Assembly: GCA_903915625.1 (NCBI GenBank)
Contig: CAIWTN010000185.1
Coordinates: 1-64,000 of the forward strand
Direction of reading: 5' to 3'
DNA: 64,000 nucleotides
From: an uncultured Pseudomonadota bacterium
Lineage (GTDB): Bacteria; Bdellovibrionota_B; Oligoflexia; Oligoflexales; CAIYRB01
A program made the translations under genes and the position numbers. How positions within the stretch are numbered: the stretch's first letter is position 1; the number at the start of each line of letters is the position of its first letter. The notes beneath the pieces are model-generated. The model saw only the letters and a list, made by a program, of their open reading frames with translations. It was not told the DNA's origin and made no database searches. Shown one piece after another: positions 30,418-40,466 of this stretch.

Positions 30418-31740
30418 TTACACTGCATCGGGCAGATTATGCGGATCCGACGGACTGTCACAAGACATAAACTGCGAGCTAGACGTTAAATCCACTGCAG
30501 GTACGGCCTCAAACTCATTTGGCTTTATCAGACTAGCCACACGTAGAATCGACTCATCTACATAATATCCAACCTGCCGAATTGGACTTATAGCATGGTC
30601 GATATCTATCCTAAATTGGTCTTGGAAATTTAGGCTCGCTGCGATTTGATCAATATTCAACGCAATGCTATCTGCAGTCGAAATTGATTCAGAAACAAGC
30701 TTCGCCAGTACCGACGAAGACACTTTCGCTGGGCCTATTAGCCGCTGAACCTCGGCATCCAATAGTTCCATTTTTGTCAGGTTGGCACTCACAGTGATTT
30801 CGAGCAACTCAGAAATTTTAGCCAATGAATCGGGAAATGTCGCCAGGATCTGGCGGGCATCGAGAGACGTGAAATTCATTCGATCAGAAATCCTACGCAA
30901 CTCTTCCGCCACGACACGGAAGATACGTTCCTCACCCCCAGCACGAGCGAGACTAATCGTCGTATTGAGCACTAACAAATTGGCTTGATCTGAAATCGCT
31001 AGAATATCCTCAGCCACTTTACTCATCATCGCCTTGTCACCATTAAGACTGCGAAACAGCACAGCGAGCTCCTCGCTCGATTGCCGATGCATCCTAAAAG
31101 TTTCAGCAACCTCGCTCAGAACCTGGAATGCTCCAGATAAAATAGCAGCTATTGATGACAGATCACGCACACCAGATGCATATATATTTTTACCCAAAAA
31201 CTGGGTGCTGATCTCTTTTGTCGTCGCAAGATGTTCGCGGGATTTTTGATAAACATCTGACACTTGCGTAACAGTCACCGCTGAATGATTTTCAAACTGT
31301 TCAACTACGGCCTTTACTCGCAACTCGACCTCAGGCACTAATGCAGAGACACGTTGCATAGCAATAATTTGTTCCGCTAGAAGATCATCTCGATCACTGA
31401 TTTTCTTTTTCAAATCTTCAACTTCACCTTTTAAAGCCAATTCATCTTGTGCGGGTGGCAATGAATCTGAGGCAACACGCTGAGAAAAACGCGACAAATC
31501 CTCCTCTAATTTAGCTAATTGAAGGCGAGCCTCCCGCAATTCCTGCCGCTCCTCTGCTGCTAGCGAATCAAAGCGAGAAGCGCCGCCGGCGATAATTAAA
31601 CAAAATAGCCACAGTGACATGGCCGAAACCATTATAAAAAAATTAGGCAGACTTATTAATGAGTTCAAAGCAATCATAGCCACTGGAATTGCAGCAATCC
31701 AGCCCACCAACCATACGTTCCTCAAAACCCGATTGGACAT
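30418..31740 (-). CDS. Membrane protein with divergent methyl-accepting-chemotaxis-like signalling region
   Basis: N-terminal hydrophobic segments; ILAISDQANLLVLNTTISLARAGGEERIFRVVAEELRRISDR resembles the MCP hairpin tip. Confidence 0.7.
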   Translation of the reverse strand: MSNRVLRNVWLVGWIAAIPVAMIALNSLISLPNFFIMVSAMSLWLFCLIIAGGASRFDSLAAEERQELREARLQLAKLEEDLSRFSQRVASDSLPPAQDELALKGEVEDLKKKISDRDDLLAEQIIAMQRVSALVPEVELRVKAVVEQFENHSAVTVTQVSDVYQKSREHLATTKEISTQFLGKNIYASGVRDLSSIAAILSGAFQVLSEVAETFRMHRQSSEELAVLFRSLNGDKAMMSKVAEDILAISDQANLLVLNTTISLARAGGEERIFRVVAEELRRISDRMNFTSLDARQILATFPDSLAKISELLEITVSANLTKMELLDAEVQRLIGPAKVSSSVLAKLVSESISTADSIALNIDQIAASLNFQDQFRIDIDHAISPIRQVGYYVDESILRVASLIKPNEFEAVPAVDLTSSSQFMSCDSPSDPHNLPDAV

Positions 31741-31752
31741 GAATATGCCTCA

Positions 31753-34065
31753 CTAATTCCATAAATTTTCGAATTCTGTACGGGTCGGATCTAAACGCGC
31801 CTTGGCAAAGCCCACTTCCGGAGCACTAGGTCCGCCCTTGTCCCTAATAACCTCCCAAAGTTTACGCGCATCCTCGGTTGCACCGGCATCGTAAACATAC
31901 TCGGAAACTGTCCAATATTGATGCAGATAAGCGCCACTTAATGGCCAATTCTGCCGCTCGAGATACCTATCTGCAATTACCTTAGGTTTCATTTTTTTGA
32001 GATGTTCAGCTTCTAGATCAAGTAAGGACTGAGCGCACGATTCGTCAGTCTGGAATAAATCCGGCATAAACTTATTAATTAAAAGATCAGCCCCCTTCTG
32101 GACCATCTCAGCATACAAGGGTCCAGCAGCATTCAAACGTGACAATAAAGGATATTCGACATCACAAGCGTAATCTGAATTCTTCTCACCAAAGTGGCGT
32201 GCCAAGTTCAGCAACCAAATTAGGTGCCCTGGATCTGAAGTGATTTGACGCATACGCGTGACATAGGAATCAACCAAGTCGTCATTTTTAATTATCCACT
32301 TACGATTTCTTAGCTCAGCTTGATTACTATGATCTCGTTCCTTCCAGATCCTCGACTTAGACTGACTCAGCATTTCCGCCGTTACTACGGCTAAGCGAAG
32401 GCGTTTCAAATCAGAATCTGCAGTTTTTGCATAAGCATCCCAAAACTCTGCCGCCGACTTAGCACGGTTAATATCCGCATAGGCGACAAATAAGTGCTTA
32501 GCCAAGTCCGGCGGAACCTTGGGAAACAAAGTCTTTCGATTTTTCTCGAAAAAACTTAGCGCCCTATAAATATCACCATCTTTAAAATATTTTTCTATGT
32601 GAGTTGCTTGATAAGCTCGCACCGGCTCGGAAAAAGATTTCAAAAAATCCGAACTTGGGTAGGCATCTGAGAACTGCGCGACACGCTGGAGCATATCAGC
32701 CGTACGCTCGCGTTGCGTATAAGACCCCACCTGACATGCCCAAGCCAACTCTTTCATCTGACCAGGCATTTCACCGCCCAGTTTTGCTTGCTCTAGAAGA
32801 TCCCGAGCATGCTTAACGTTATTGCCTTGGTAAAAGGGCAGCTCGAGACAAGCCTCGCGCACAAGTGCTAAGCGACCTGGCAAACTCGATTTAAAACCAT
32901 GCGCCACTTTAAAATACTCGAGTTTTGCCTCTTCAATTTTATTCTGAGCCAAGTAGGCATCGGCTAAGCGCAGAGATGCCCATGACAGATATTCAGGCGT
33001 CAGAGGCTCGTTCACCTTATTTTGATTGTCAGTTCCATGAATGGCAAAATGAAGCATTTTTTGTGCTTCAGAAAAGCGACCTAGCCAAAAAAGAGACTCT
33101 GCCCTTAAAACCAACTGCGAAGGGTTTATTTGCTGTAAGTGATCATCAAGGCTTGCTGCAAGACCGTACGCGTCCTCAGCTAGCTCATAATTATTCAGAT
33201 CGAAATAGATATCTCCCACCCTAGCGAATGCTAAGGCTGCTTTTTCTGGTAATCGGTCCTGCCGAATGGCTGTATCCAGTTCCTGTACTGCCTCTAAATA
33301 GGATCTGTTCTTAATAAAAGACTCTGCAATTAACCTATGGAATTCTGACCTAAGGTCAGCACGACCAGTCTTCCGCAGATAATTTAATCCCGTCGTTGCA
33401 GCACCAAAAGCCCCATCAAATCGATTATAACGCCAATAAATCGCTGCGAGATTATAGAGGCCCTTGGGGGTTACAGCCTCAACAAGTGCATCGGGCTGAT
33501 CAGCCTTGACGATGAATGCCCAGCTAAAAAAAGTTCCCGCGTTAGCCATGTTCTTACGCACATCCGGGGATTCAAAGTCTTGATGTGCATTATGCATTAA
33601 TTTATCAGCGATATTGAGAAAAGAGAGCCCTACAAAATAATCATTCCGACGATGGTAAGGATACTTGTTGCCGTAGCGAGCACGACCACTAAGCCAGGTT
33701 GCCTTAGCCTCGTTAAAGTTACCTTCAAGAAAAAGTAGACGCCCTCGATTGAGATGATCGATAGCGCGCCCTTCCCCTTTTGTCGCCGGCATTTCCACCT
33801 TTGCATCGTCTAGCGCAACGTGCATAGGGAATTCTACTTTCGGCAAAACGAATGGGTAACGCCAGAAGATTTCCCGCGAAATGTCTCGGGTTTCTTCTTT
33901 CTGATTGAAGTCCGCAACGAAGCTATAGCGATCAAGAATTTGATCAACTGATCGCTTACCACCAGATGCCCAGGAAGCGCTCCCAGCAAAAAGCAGTATC
34001 ACCCCAATCAGCCATTTACTCCGGAGCACTGGAGGTCTCGCGATTGTAATCCACATGAATTTCAA
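31753..34065 (-). CDS. Large TPR-like repeat protein with signal peptide
   Basis: Repeated ALAFARVGDIYFDLNNYELAEDAYGLAASL-type units; SKWLIGVILLFAGSASWASG signal; start may be GTG 34029. Confidence 0.7.
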   Translation of the reverse strand: MKFMWITIARPPVLRSKWLIGVILLFAGSASWASGGKRSVDQILDRYSFVADFNQKEETRDISREIFWRYPFVLPKVEFPMHVALDDAKVEMPATKGEGRAIDHLNRGRLLFLEGNFNEAKATWLSGRARYGNKYPYHRRNDYFVGLSFLNIADKLMHNAHQDFESPDVRKNMANAGTFFSWAFIVKADQPDALVEAVTPKGLYNLAAIYWRYNRFDGAFGAATTGLNYLRKTGRADLRSEFHRLIAESFIKNRSYLEAVQELDTAIRQDRLPEKAALAFARVGDIYFDLNNYELAEDAYGLAASLDDHLQQINPSQLVLRAESLFWLGRFSEAQKMLHFAIHGTDNQNKVNEPLTPEYLSWASLRLADAYLAQNKIEEAKLEYFKVAHGFKSSLPGRLALVREACLELPFYQGNNVKHARDLLEQAKLGGEMPGQMKELAWACQVGSYTQRERTADMLQRVAQFSDAYPSSDFLKSFSEPVRAYQATHIEKYFKDGDIYRALSFFEKNRKTLFPKVPPDLAKHLFVAYADINRAKSAAEFWDAYAKTADSDLKRLRLAVVTAEMLSQSKSRIWKERDHSNQAELRNRKWIIKNDDLVDSYVTRMRQITSDPGHLIWLLNLARHFGEKNSDYACDVEYPLLSRLNAAGPLYAEMVQKGADLLINKFMPDLFQTDESCAQSLLDLEAEHLKKMKPKVIADRYLERQNWPLSGAYLHQYWTVSEYVYDAGATEDARKLWEVIRDKGGPSAPEVGFAKARLDPTRTEFENLWN

Positions 34066-34822
34066 TGCGGCGGTTTAACATCCTGCCAGATTCAGTGCCA
34101 TTACCAGCAATTGGCTGCGTGTCAGCGTAGCCTGAGGCAGACAACATGGTAGCTGGAAAATTATGTTTGCGAATGAAATATTTTAAAACATTAGTGGCTC
34201 TAAGCGCTGAAATCTCCCAATTACTGCGCTCCCCAGGAGCTGGCACGGAATCCGTGTGACCCTGAATATTGACTGGGCGACCGAGCTCCTTAAGTATCTC
34301 CGCAACTTGATCCAGTTCACGCAGAGCGCCGCGATTTACCTCGATTGACCCTACTTCAAAAAAGTGCCTGGCCAAGAGTTGCAGCTTGAATCCGTTTGAC
34401 GTCCGCTGAATATCGATCACACGCTCTTGACCGGACTTTTTATTGTCTCTAAATTTTTCCTGCCCGTAGAGTCGCTCTTCAAGCTTCAGCTTGATGCGAT
34501 TCATTTCACTATTAATCGCCTTGATCTTGATTGACGAGGACGGGTATTTCTCGATCAGAGGTGGCCTAATGGACTGACCTTTAAAGTACTCAAATATTCC
34601 CATACCCTGCTCTTTAGGCCCGGTGCGACGGTCAACCGGGATGTCAGGTAAAGGGGTGCTAAAGCTCTCTTGGATCGATGCCGCAACTTTGGCTTCCTGT
34701 TTGGCGCCTTCCTTTTTTAGCGCAAAGAGCACCACGAATACGGCGAACAACAACGTCACCATGTCGGCGTAGCTAACTAGCCACCGCTCATGGTTTTCGA
34801 ATTCAGGGCACTTTTGCTTCAC
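34016..34822 (-). CDS. motB: MotB-like flagellar stator / OmpA-domain protein
   Basis: ERWLVSYADMVTLLFAVFVVLFAL; OmpA_C VNIQGHTDSVPAPGERSNWEISALRATNVLKYF. Confidence 0.9.
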   Translation of the reverse strand: MKQKCPEFENHERWLVSYADMVTLLFAVFVVLFALKKEGAKQEAKVAASIQESFSTPLPDIPVDRRTGPKEQGMGIFEYFKGQSIRPPLIEKYPSSSIKIKAINSEMNRIKLKLEERLYGQEKFRDNKKSGQERVIDIQRTSNGFKLQLLARHFFEVGSIEVNRGALRELDQVAEILKELGRPVNIQGHTDSVPAPGERSNWEISALRATNVLKYFIRKHNFPATMLSASGYADTQPIAGNGTESGRMLNRRIEIHVDYNRETSSAPE

Positions 34823-34827
34823 CCGGT

Positions 34828-35586
34828 TTACTCCTCGCCGACGTGCCCGTGGCAGAAGACTGCCAGTTTCTCTTCAATTACTTTCGGGTTCAGACCAGAA
34901 AGTATGCCGTCGACACCGATGGTGACCATAGCCCTTGCATGGCCATCAAGTATGGCTTTACGCTTAATTTTCTTCCCGATCGGAATGAAGAAGATGTTAG
35001 CCGAACCCACGCCGTAAAGCGTAGCCACGAATGCAACGGCGATACCAGGACCGATCTGTTCTGGTTTATCTAAGTTTTCCATTACGTGAATCAGACCAAG
35101 TACTGCACCTAAGATGCCGACAGTTGGAGCAATAGCACCAAAATCTTCCCAGAAGTGAACCGCTACCTCTGATTCCTCCAACATGACGTGGGCCTCCGTC
35201 TCGAGCGTTTCTCGAATAACGTTTGGGTCCGTGCCGTCTACCGCAAGTTTTACAGCCTTCGACAGTGGCTCAAACTTGATCCCATCGCGCTTTTTCTCTA
35301 GGGCAAGAATAGACTCCTTTCGAGCAGTCTGAGCCAAATCGAGGATATCTTTGAGGATCTCGTCTGGATTGGCTGATGGGTTCTTTAGCCATACCCCTAG
35401 GTTTTTAAAGGCAAAGATTACATCCGGGAGTGGGTATGCCACCAACAAAGCGCCCAAAGCGCCGCCAAGCACGATCATGGCCGCCGTACCTTGGATAATG
35501 GAAGCAAGGTGCCCCCCTTCCAGGAATAAGCCGCCGATGATCATGCCCAATGATAAAATCGGGCCGATTAGACTCGTCAAATCCAT
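34828..35586 (-). CDS. motA: Flagellar motor stator protein MotA
   Basis: MotA/PomA-type: HFWEDFGAIAPTVGILGAVLGLIHVMENLDKPEQIGPGIAVAFVATLYGVGSANI. Confidence 0.93.
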   Translation of the reverse strand: MDLTSLIGPILSLGMIIGGLFLEGGHLASIIQGTAAMIVLGGALGALLVAYPLPDVIFAFKNLGVWLKNPSANPDEILKDILDLAQTARKESILALEKKRDGIKFEPLSKAVKLAVDGTDPNVIRETLETEAHVMLEESEVAVHFWEDFGAIAPTVGILGAVLGLIHVMENLDKPEQIGPGIAVAFVATLYGVGSANIFFIPIGKKIKRKAILDGHARAMVTIGVDGILSGLNPKVIEEKLAVFCHGHVGEE

Positions 35587-35614
35587 GATTACAGGCTCCG
35601 CGTGAAGCGGTTGA

Positions 35615-35821
35615 CTAGGGCGAGGATGCTACCTTGGCTTGAACTAGTAGGTTCACTCTGTATTGTAGCACGCGCCTGTCGATTTCTTCTAACGACTCGC
35701 GCACAATGAGACTGTCGCCGTTCAGGAATGAGATTACACTGTCAGGCGTCGCCTCGATGTACTTTATGGCATCGAGGCTGACAAGAAGCGGGGAATTATC
35801 CAGTCGAGTCAAGCGGATCAC
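35615..35821 (-). CDS. flbD: FlbD family flagellar protein
   Basis: MIRLTRLDNSPLLVSLDAIKYIEATPDSVISFLNGDSLIVRESLEEI; directly upstream of motA. Confidence 0.85.
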   Translation of the reverse strand: MIRLTRLDNSPLLVSLDAIKYIEATPDSVISFLNGDSLIVRESLEEIDRRVLQYRVNLLVQAKVASSP

Positions 35822-35915
35822 TGTTTAGTTTTCCTTGTCTCAGCAGCGCTATTCGTTCTATGGTACGGCCGCTTCATAACAACTGTCAAATGACCGTCAA
35901 ATTTGGGGATTGAGC

Positions 35916-37023
35916 ATGGATTATACACAACTTGCAAACGAAACTAAGAGAGCTCAAGAGACCTTCACCCGCGTTTGGGGGTTTCTTTGACATCCCTGGC
36001 AAACAGGAAAAGTTAAAGCAACTAGACGACAAGGTAAACGCTGACCCTAATTTCTGGAACACCCCAGAGAAGTCGGCCCCCGTCCTCAAAGAAAAGAAAG
36101 TCCTCGAACTGGCTATCCAGCGAGCAACCAAGCTCGCCGGTACTCGCGACGATCTTAATGCTGCGCTGGAGTTAGCCGCAGAAGGTGACGATGACTACCT
36201 AGGCGAGGCTAATAATCTTTACAGCCAATTAGTACAGGAACTGCAATCATTAGAGGTGCAGAGCCTACTAGGCGGCGAGGTGGACCTCAACGACGCCGTG
36301 GTCACGATTAACTCTGGTGCGGGTGGTACGGAATCTCAGGACTGGGTGTCCATCATGTTCCGCATGTACCTGCGCTTTGCTGAGCGCAAGGGCTGGCCCA
36401 CAGAAATCTACGACCTGCTCCCTGGCGAAGAGGCTGGCATAAAGAACGTCACATTCACCGTTTCCGGACCCTATGCCTTCGGTCTACTTAAGTCAGAGTC
36501 TGGTGTGCATCGACTGGTCCGGATTAGCCCGTTTGATTCCAACGCCAGACGCCACACGAGCTTTGCCTCTGTCTTTGTAACGCCTGTAGTTGATGACAAT
36601 ATTGAGATCGACATCAATCCCTCCGACCTCCGTGTAGACACTTACCGGGCCAGTGGGGCTGGCGGTCAGCACGTCAACAAAACGGAATCGGCCGTCAGGA
36701 TCACTCACATCCCGACCGGCGTGGTCGTTGCCAGTCAAACGCAACGGTCTCAGCACCAAAACCGTGACAATTGTATGAAGCTGTTGCGATCGGCGCTCTA
36801 CGAGCGCGAAATGGAGAAGCGCCGGAAGGCTCAGGGCGACCTCGAGGCAACCAAGAGCGATATCTCCTTTGGTAGCCAGATTCGCAACTACGTCTTGCAC
36901 CCCTACCAGCTGGTGAAAGATGTTCGCACGGATCACGAGACGTCGGATAGTGCCGGCGTCCTTGACGGAGATTTAGAACCATTCATTAATGCCTATTTAG
37001 TGGCGACCCGTAAGCCAAGCTAA
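35916..37023 (+). CDS. prfB: Peptide chain release factor 2, +1 programmed frameshift at 35988
   Basis: ATG 35916 MDYTQLANETKRAQETFTRVWGFL then TGA (35988-35990), continuing in +1 frame as DIPGK...; GGQHVNKTESAVR. Confidence 0.93.
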
Positions 37024-37040
37024 ATAAGTCTGCTCCCTAA

Positions 37041-37074
37041 GCCGGTCGCGTTCGCGCACCGGCTCATCTTTTTC
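37041..37074 (+). terminator. Rho-independent terminator after prfB
   Basis: GCCGGTCGCG..CGCGCACCGGC stem (one bulge) followed by TCATCTTTTTCT. Confidence 0.8.
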
Positions 37075-37258
37075 TCACCAGAATTGGCTATGCTACCTAC
37101 AGCCATGGTGTTATCGAGAAAAATGCTCTACCTTAATAGAAACAGTTCTACTTTTTGAAGCCACTCAAAAAATTGGTGCCTCACACCGGACACCGGTGGG
37201 TATACTAAATAAATAGAATCTGTTGCCTGTGATTGTCGCTTTGGAAAAGGAGTTCCGA

Positions 37259-39331
37259 ATGGACGCGCAAAAACTCTTGGACCTTGTCAACAGTCGTGAA
37301 TTCGGCAAGGAATTCGCGGACCTAAACTGGTCCGGCTCGTTTCGCGACTACCTAGACATCGTCGTCGAGAGGCCTGAAGTAGCCCGTACCGCATTCCAGC
37401 GTTGTTACGACATGATCATGTCCTACGGGACCCGTACCTATACGGAATATAAGAAGGAGATTACTCACTTCACCTTCTTTGACGATCCCGTTGATAACGG
37501 CAAAGATGCGATATACGGCCTAGACGTGCATCTACAGAAATTAGTGCTGGTATTCAAAGCTGGTGCGCAGCGCTATGGACCGGAAAAACGCGTCATTTTA
37601 TTGCATGGCCCGGTTGGATCTTCTAAATCCACCATCGCACGCCTCCTTAAAAAGGGATTAGAACGCTACTCTCGCACTCCGCAAGGCGCCCTCTACACCT
37701 ACGTGTGGCGTAATCTTTCCGACATCGTTGGCATGGAAGACGTGATGCCAGATCCGATGCATGGCGAGCCTCTGCACCTGATTCCGGTCGAAAGACGGGA
37801 TGCAGTGCTACGCGCATTGAATCAAAATCGCGACCGCAGTCGGCAGGTCTTCATAGAGGGCGATATCAACCCAGCAAGCCGCTATGTTTACCGCGCTCTC
37901 ATGGAGCATTACCGCGGTGACTGGGAGAAGATGCTCGAGAACCACGTAGAAGTCCGCCGCCTAGTGCTATCTGAGCGTGACCGCGTCGGTATCGGCACCT
38001 ACCAGCCTAAAGACGAAAAGAACCAGGACTCAACTGAGCTCACCGGCGACATTAACTACCGCAAGATCGCTGAATACGGCTCTGACTCAGATCCTCGGGC
38101 CTTCAATTTTGACGGTGAATTCAATATCGCCAATCGCGGCATTGTCGAGTTCATCGAGGTTTTGAAGCTGGACGTCGCCTTCCTTTATGACTTATTGACG
38201 GCGAGCCAGGAACATAAGATCAAACCGAAGAAGTTCGCGCAGTGTGATATCGACGAAGTGATCATCGGGCATACCAACGAACCGGAATTCAAAAAGCTAC
38301 AGAACAACGAGTTCATGGAAGCGCTACGCGACCGGACGATCAAGATCGACGTCCCCTACATTACAAAGCTTCAAGAAGAGATCAAGATCTACGAGAAGGA
38401 CTTCAACTCGGTATCCGTGCCCCACATTCATATCGCTCCGCATACGCTTGAAATGGCCGGCATGTGGTCCATCTTGACTCGCCTTGAAGAGCCTAAAAAA
38501 GCCAACTTGACCCTGATGCAAAAGTTGAAGCTTTATAACGGCAAGACGACTCAGCAGTTCACTGAAGACAACATCAAGGAACTGCGCAAAGAGGCGAAGC
38601 GCGAGGGTATGGATGGCATTTCGCCACGCTACGTGCAGGATAAAATTTCAAACGCATTAGTGGTCGATAAGGGCGGCGGCTGTATCAACCCGTTCATTGT
38701 CCTCAATGAACTAGACTCAGGCCTCAAGGCGCATTCGCTGATCAACAACGAAGAGATTCGCAAACACTACCGCGAACTCCTCTCCGAAGTGAAACGCGAG
38801 TACGAGGATATCGTCAAACACGAAGTCCAGCGTGCCATCTCCGCCGACGAGTCTGCGATCGACAAGTTGTGCGGCAACTATATCGACAACGTCAAAGCCT
38901 ACGTACAGCGTGAAAAGGTGCGCAACCCATTCACGGGGGCCGACGAAGAGCCCGATGAGCGCCTCATGCGCGCGATCGAAGAGAAGATCGACATCTCCGA
39001 GAGCCGCAAAGACGACTTCCGGCGTGAGATCATGAACTATATCGGCGCATTGGCTTTGGAAAAACGCTCTTTTGACTTCCGCACCAATGAGCGCCTCCAC
39101 CGCGCCCTAGAGCTTAAACTTTTCGAAGATCAAAAAGATACGATCAAGCTAACGACCCTGGTATCCAGCGTCGTCGACCGGGAAACACAGGCTAAAATCG
39201 ACGTGGTTAAAAATCGCCTGATTAAAAACTACGGCTACTGTGAGATCTGCTCTAGCGATGCGCTAAGCTTCGTAGCGAGCATATTCGCCCGCGGCGACGT
39301 GACCAAAGCTGACAAGGACAAACAGCCTTAA
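37259..39331 (+). CDS. prkA: PrkA-type serine protein kinase
   Basis: [44 protein letters not shown] before ATG 37259. Confidence 0.95.
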   Translation: MDAQKLLDLVNSREFGKEFADLNWSGSFRDYLDIVVERPEVARTAFQRCYDMIMSYGTRTYTEYKKEITHFTFFDDPVDNGKDAIYGLDVHLQKLVLVFKAGAQRYGPEKRVILLHGPVGSSKSTIARLLKKGLERYSRTPQGALYTYVWRNLSDIVGMEDVMPDPMHGEPLHLIPVERRDAVLRALNQNRDRSRQVFIEGDINPASRYVYRALMEHYRGDWEKMLENHVEVRRLVLSERDRVGIGTYQPKDEKNQDSTELTGDINYRKIAEYGSDSDPRAFNFDGEFNIANRGIVEFIEVLKLDVAFLYDLLTASQEHKIKPKKFAQCDIDEVIIGHTNEPEFKKLQNNEFMEALRDRTIKIDVPYITKLQEEIKIYEKDFNSVSVPHIHIAPHTLEMAGMWSILTRLEEPKKANLTLMQKLKLYNGKTTQQFTEDNIKELRKEAKREGMDGISPRYVQDKISNALVVDKGGGCINPFIVLNELDSGLKAHSLINNEEIRKHYRELLSEVKREYEDIVKHEVQRAISADESAIDKLCGNYIDNVKAYVQREKVRNPFTGADEEPDERLMRAIEEKIDISESRKDDFRREIMNYIGALALEKRSFDFRTNERLHRALELKLFEDQKDTIKLTTLVSSVVDRETQAKIDVVKNRLIKNYGYCEICSSDALSFVASIFARGDVTKADKDKQP

Positions 39332-39352
39332 GACTGAGAAAAGAGGTCGCAA

Positions 39353-40462
39353 ATGCCGATGCACATGGAATCGGACCTCAACCGGTTCCGCAAGATCGTT
39401 CGCGGGAAGATCAAGAAGGAGCTTCGCCGCTTCATCTCCTCCGGCGACTTGATTGGACGGCAGGGCAAAAAACAAGTGACGATCCCCTTACCTAGGATCG
39501 ACATTCCTCATTTCCAGTACGGCTCGAATGAGCAAGGCGGCGTTGGGCAAGGTAACGGCGAGGTCGGCGACCAAGTAGGTCAAGGTGACCCGCAACCAGG
39601 CGAGGGTCAGGCCGGAGACTCTGCTGGTCAGCATAGTCTTGAAGTGGATGTCACCTTGCAAGAATTGGCGGAGATCCTCGGCGAGGAACTCGAACTCCCC
39701 AACATTGAAAACAAGGGCAAGAAAAACATCGAGGACAAGCAGTATAAGTACACTGGTATCCTCAAACAGGGTCCGGAGTCGCTTAGGCACTTCAAGCGTA
39801 CTTATAAAGAGGCTCTGCGCCGCGCCATCTCTTCTGGCAATTACGACCCAGAAAATCCTGTCATCATCCCAAGAAAAGAAGATAAGCGCTACAGGTCCTA
39901 CCGAGTCTACAACCTGCCGGTAGCAAATGCCGCGATCATCTACATGATGGATGTTTCGGGGTCCATGGGGGATGAGCAGAAGGAAATCGTTCGGCTCACT
40001 AGTTTTTGGCTAGATACTTGGTTATCGACGCAGTATGCCGGCCTAGAGCGACGCTACATCATTCATGATGCCACGGCGCGCGAAGTCGATCAGCAGACGT
40101 TCTACCGGACTAAAGAGTCGGGTGGGACCTTGATCAGTTCGGCGTACCGATTGGCTCAGAAGATGATTGAAGAGTCATTTGATCCGGCGGAATGGAATAT
40201 CTACTTATTCCACTTTTCTGACGGCGACAATTGGTCGGGCAACGACACCGCCGAGTGCATGAAGATCCTGGAGGGCCAATTAATTCCAGCCTCCAATCTA
40301 TTCGCCTATGGCCAGGTCGAATCTCGCTATGGATCTGGTCAATTTTTGCGCGACTTACAGAAGCACTTTGGCGATACATCAAATAAAATCACGCTATCTC
40401 AAATTAAAGATCGAGATGCGATAGTAGACGCTCTCAAAACGTTTCTTGGCAAAGGCAAATAA
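39353..40462 (+). CDS. yeaH: YeaH/YhbH (DUF444) family protein
   Basis: [49 protein letters not shown]. Confidence 0.95.
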   Translation: MPMHMESDLNRFRKIVRGKIKKELRRFISSGDLIGRQGKKQVTIPLPRIDIPHFQYGSNEQGGVGQGNGEVGDQVGQGDPQPGEGQAGDSAGQHSLEVDVTLQELAEILGEELELPNIENKGKKNIEDKQYKYTGILKQGPESLRHFKRTYKEALRRAISSGNYDPENPVIIPRKEDKRYRSYRVYNLPVANAAIIYMMDVSGSMGDEQKEIVRLTSFWLDTWLSTQYAGLERRYIIHDATAREVDQQTFYRTKESGGTLISSAYRLAQKMIEESFDPAEWNIYLFHFSDGDNWSGNDTAECMKILEGQLIPASNLFAYGQVESRYGSGQFLRDLQKHFGDTSNKITLSQIKDRDAIVDALKTFLGKGK

Positions 40463-40466
40463 GTCT

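Noticed and set aside
36493-36936. 147-aa minus-strand ORF within prfB
   Set aside because: Shadow ORF opposite conserved RF2 sequence.
38717-39100. 127-aa minus-strand ORF within prkA
   Set aside because: Antisense shadow ORF; composition mirrors the prkA codons and no family is recognisable.
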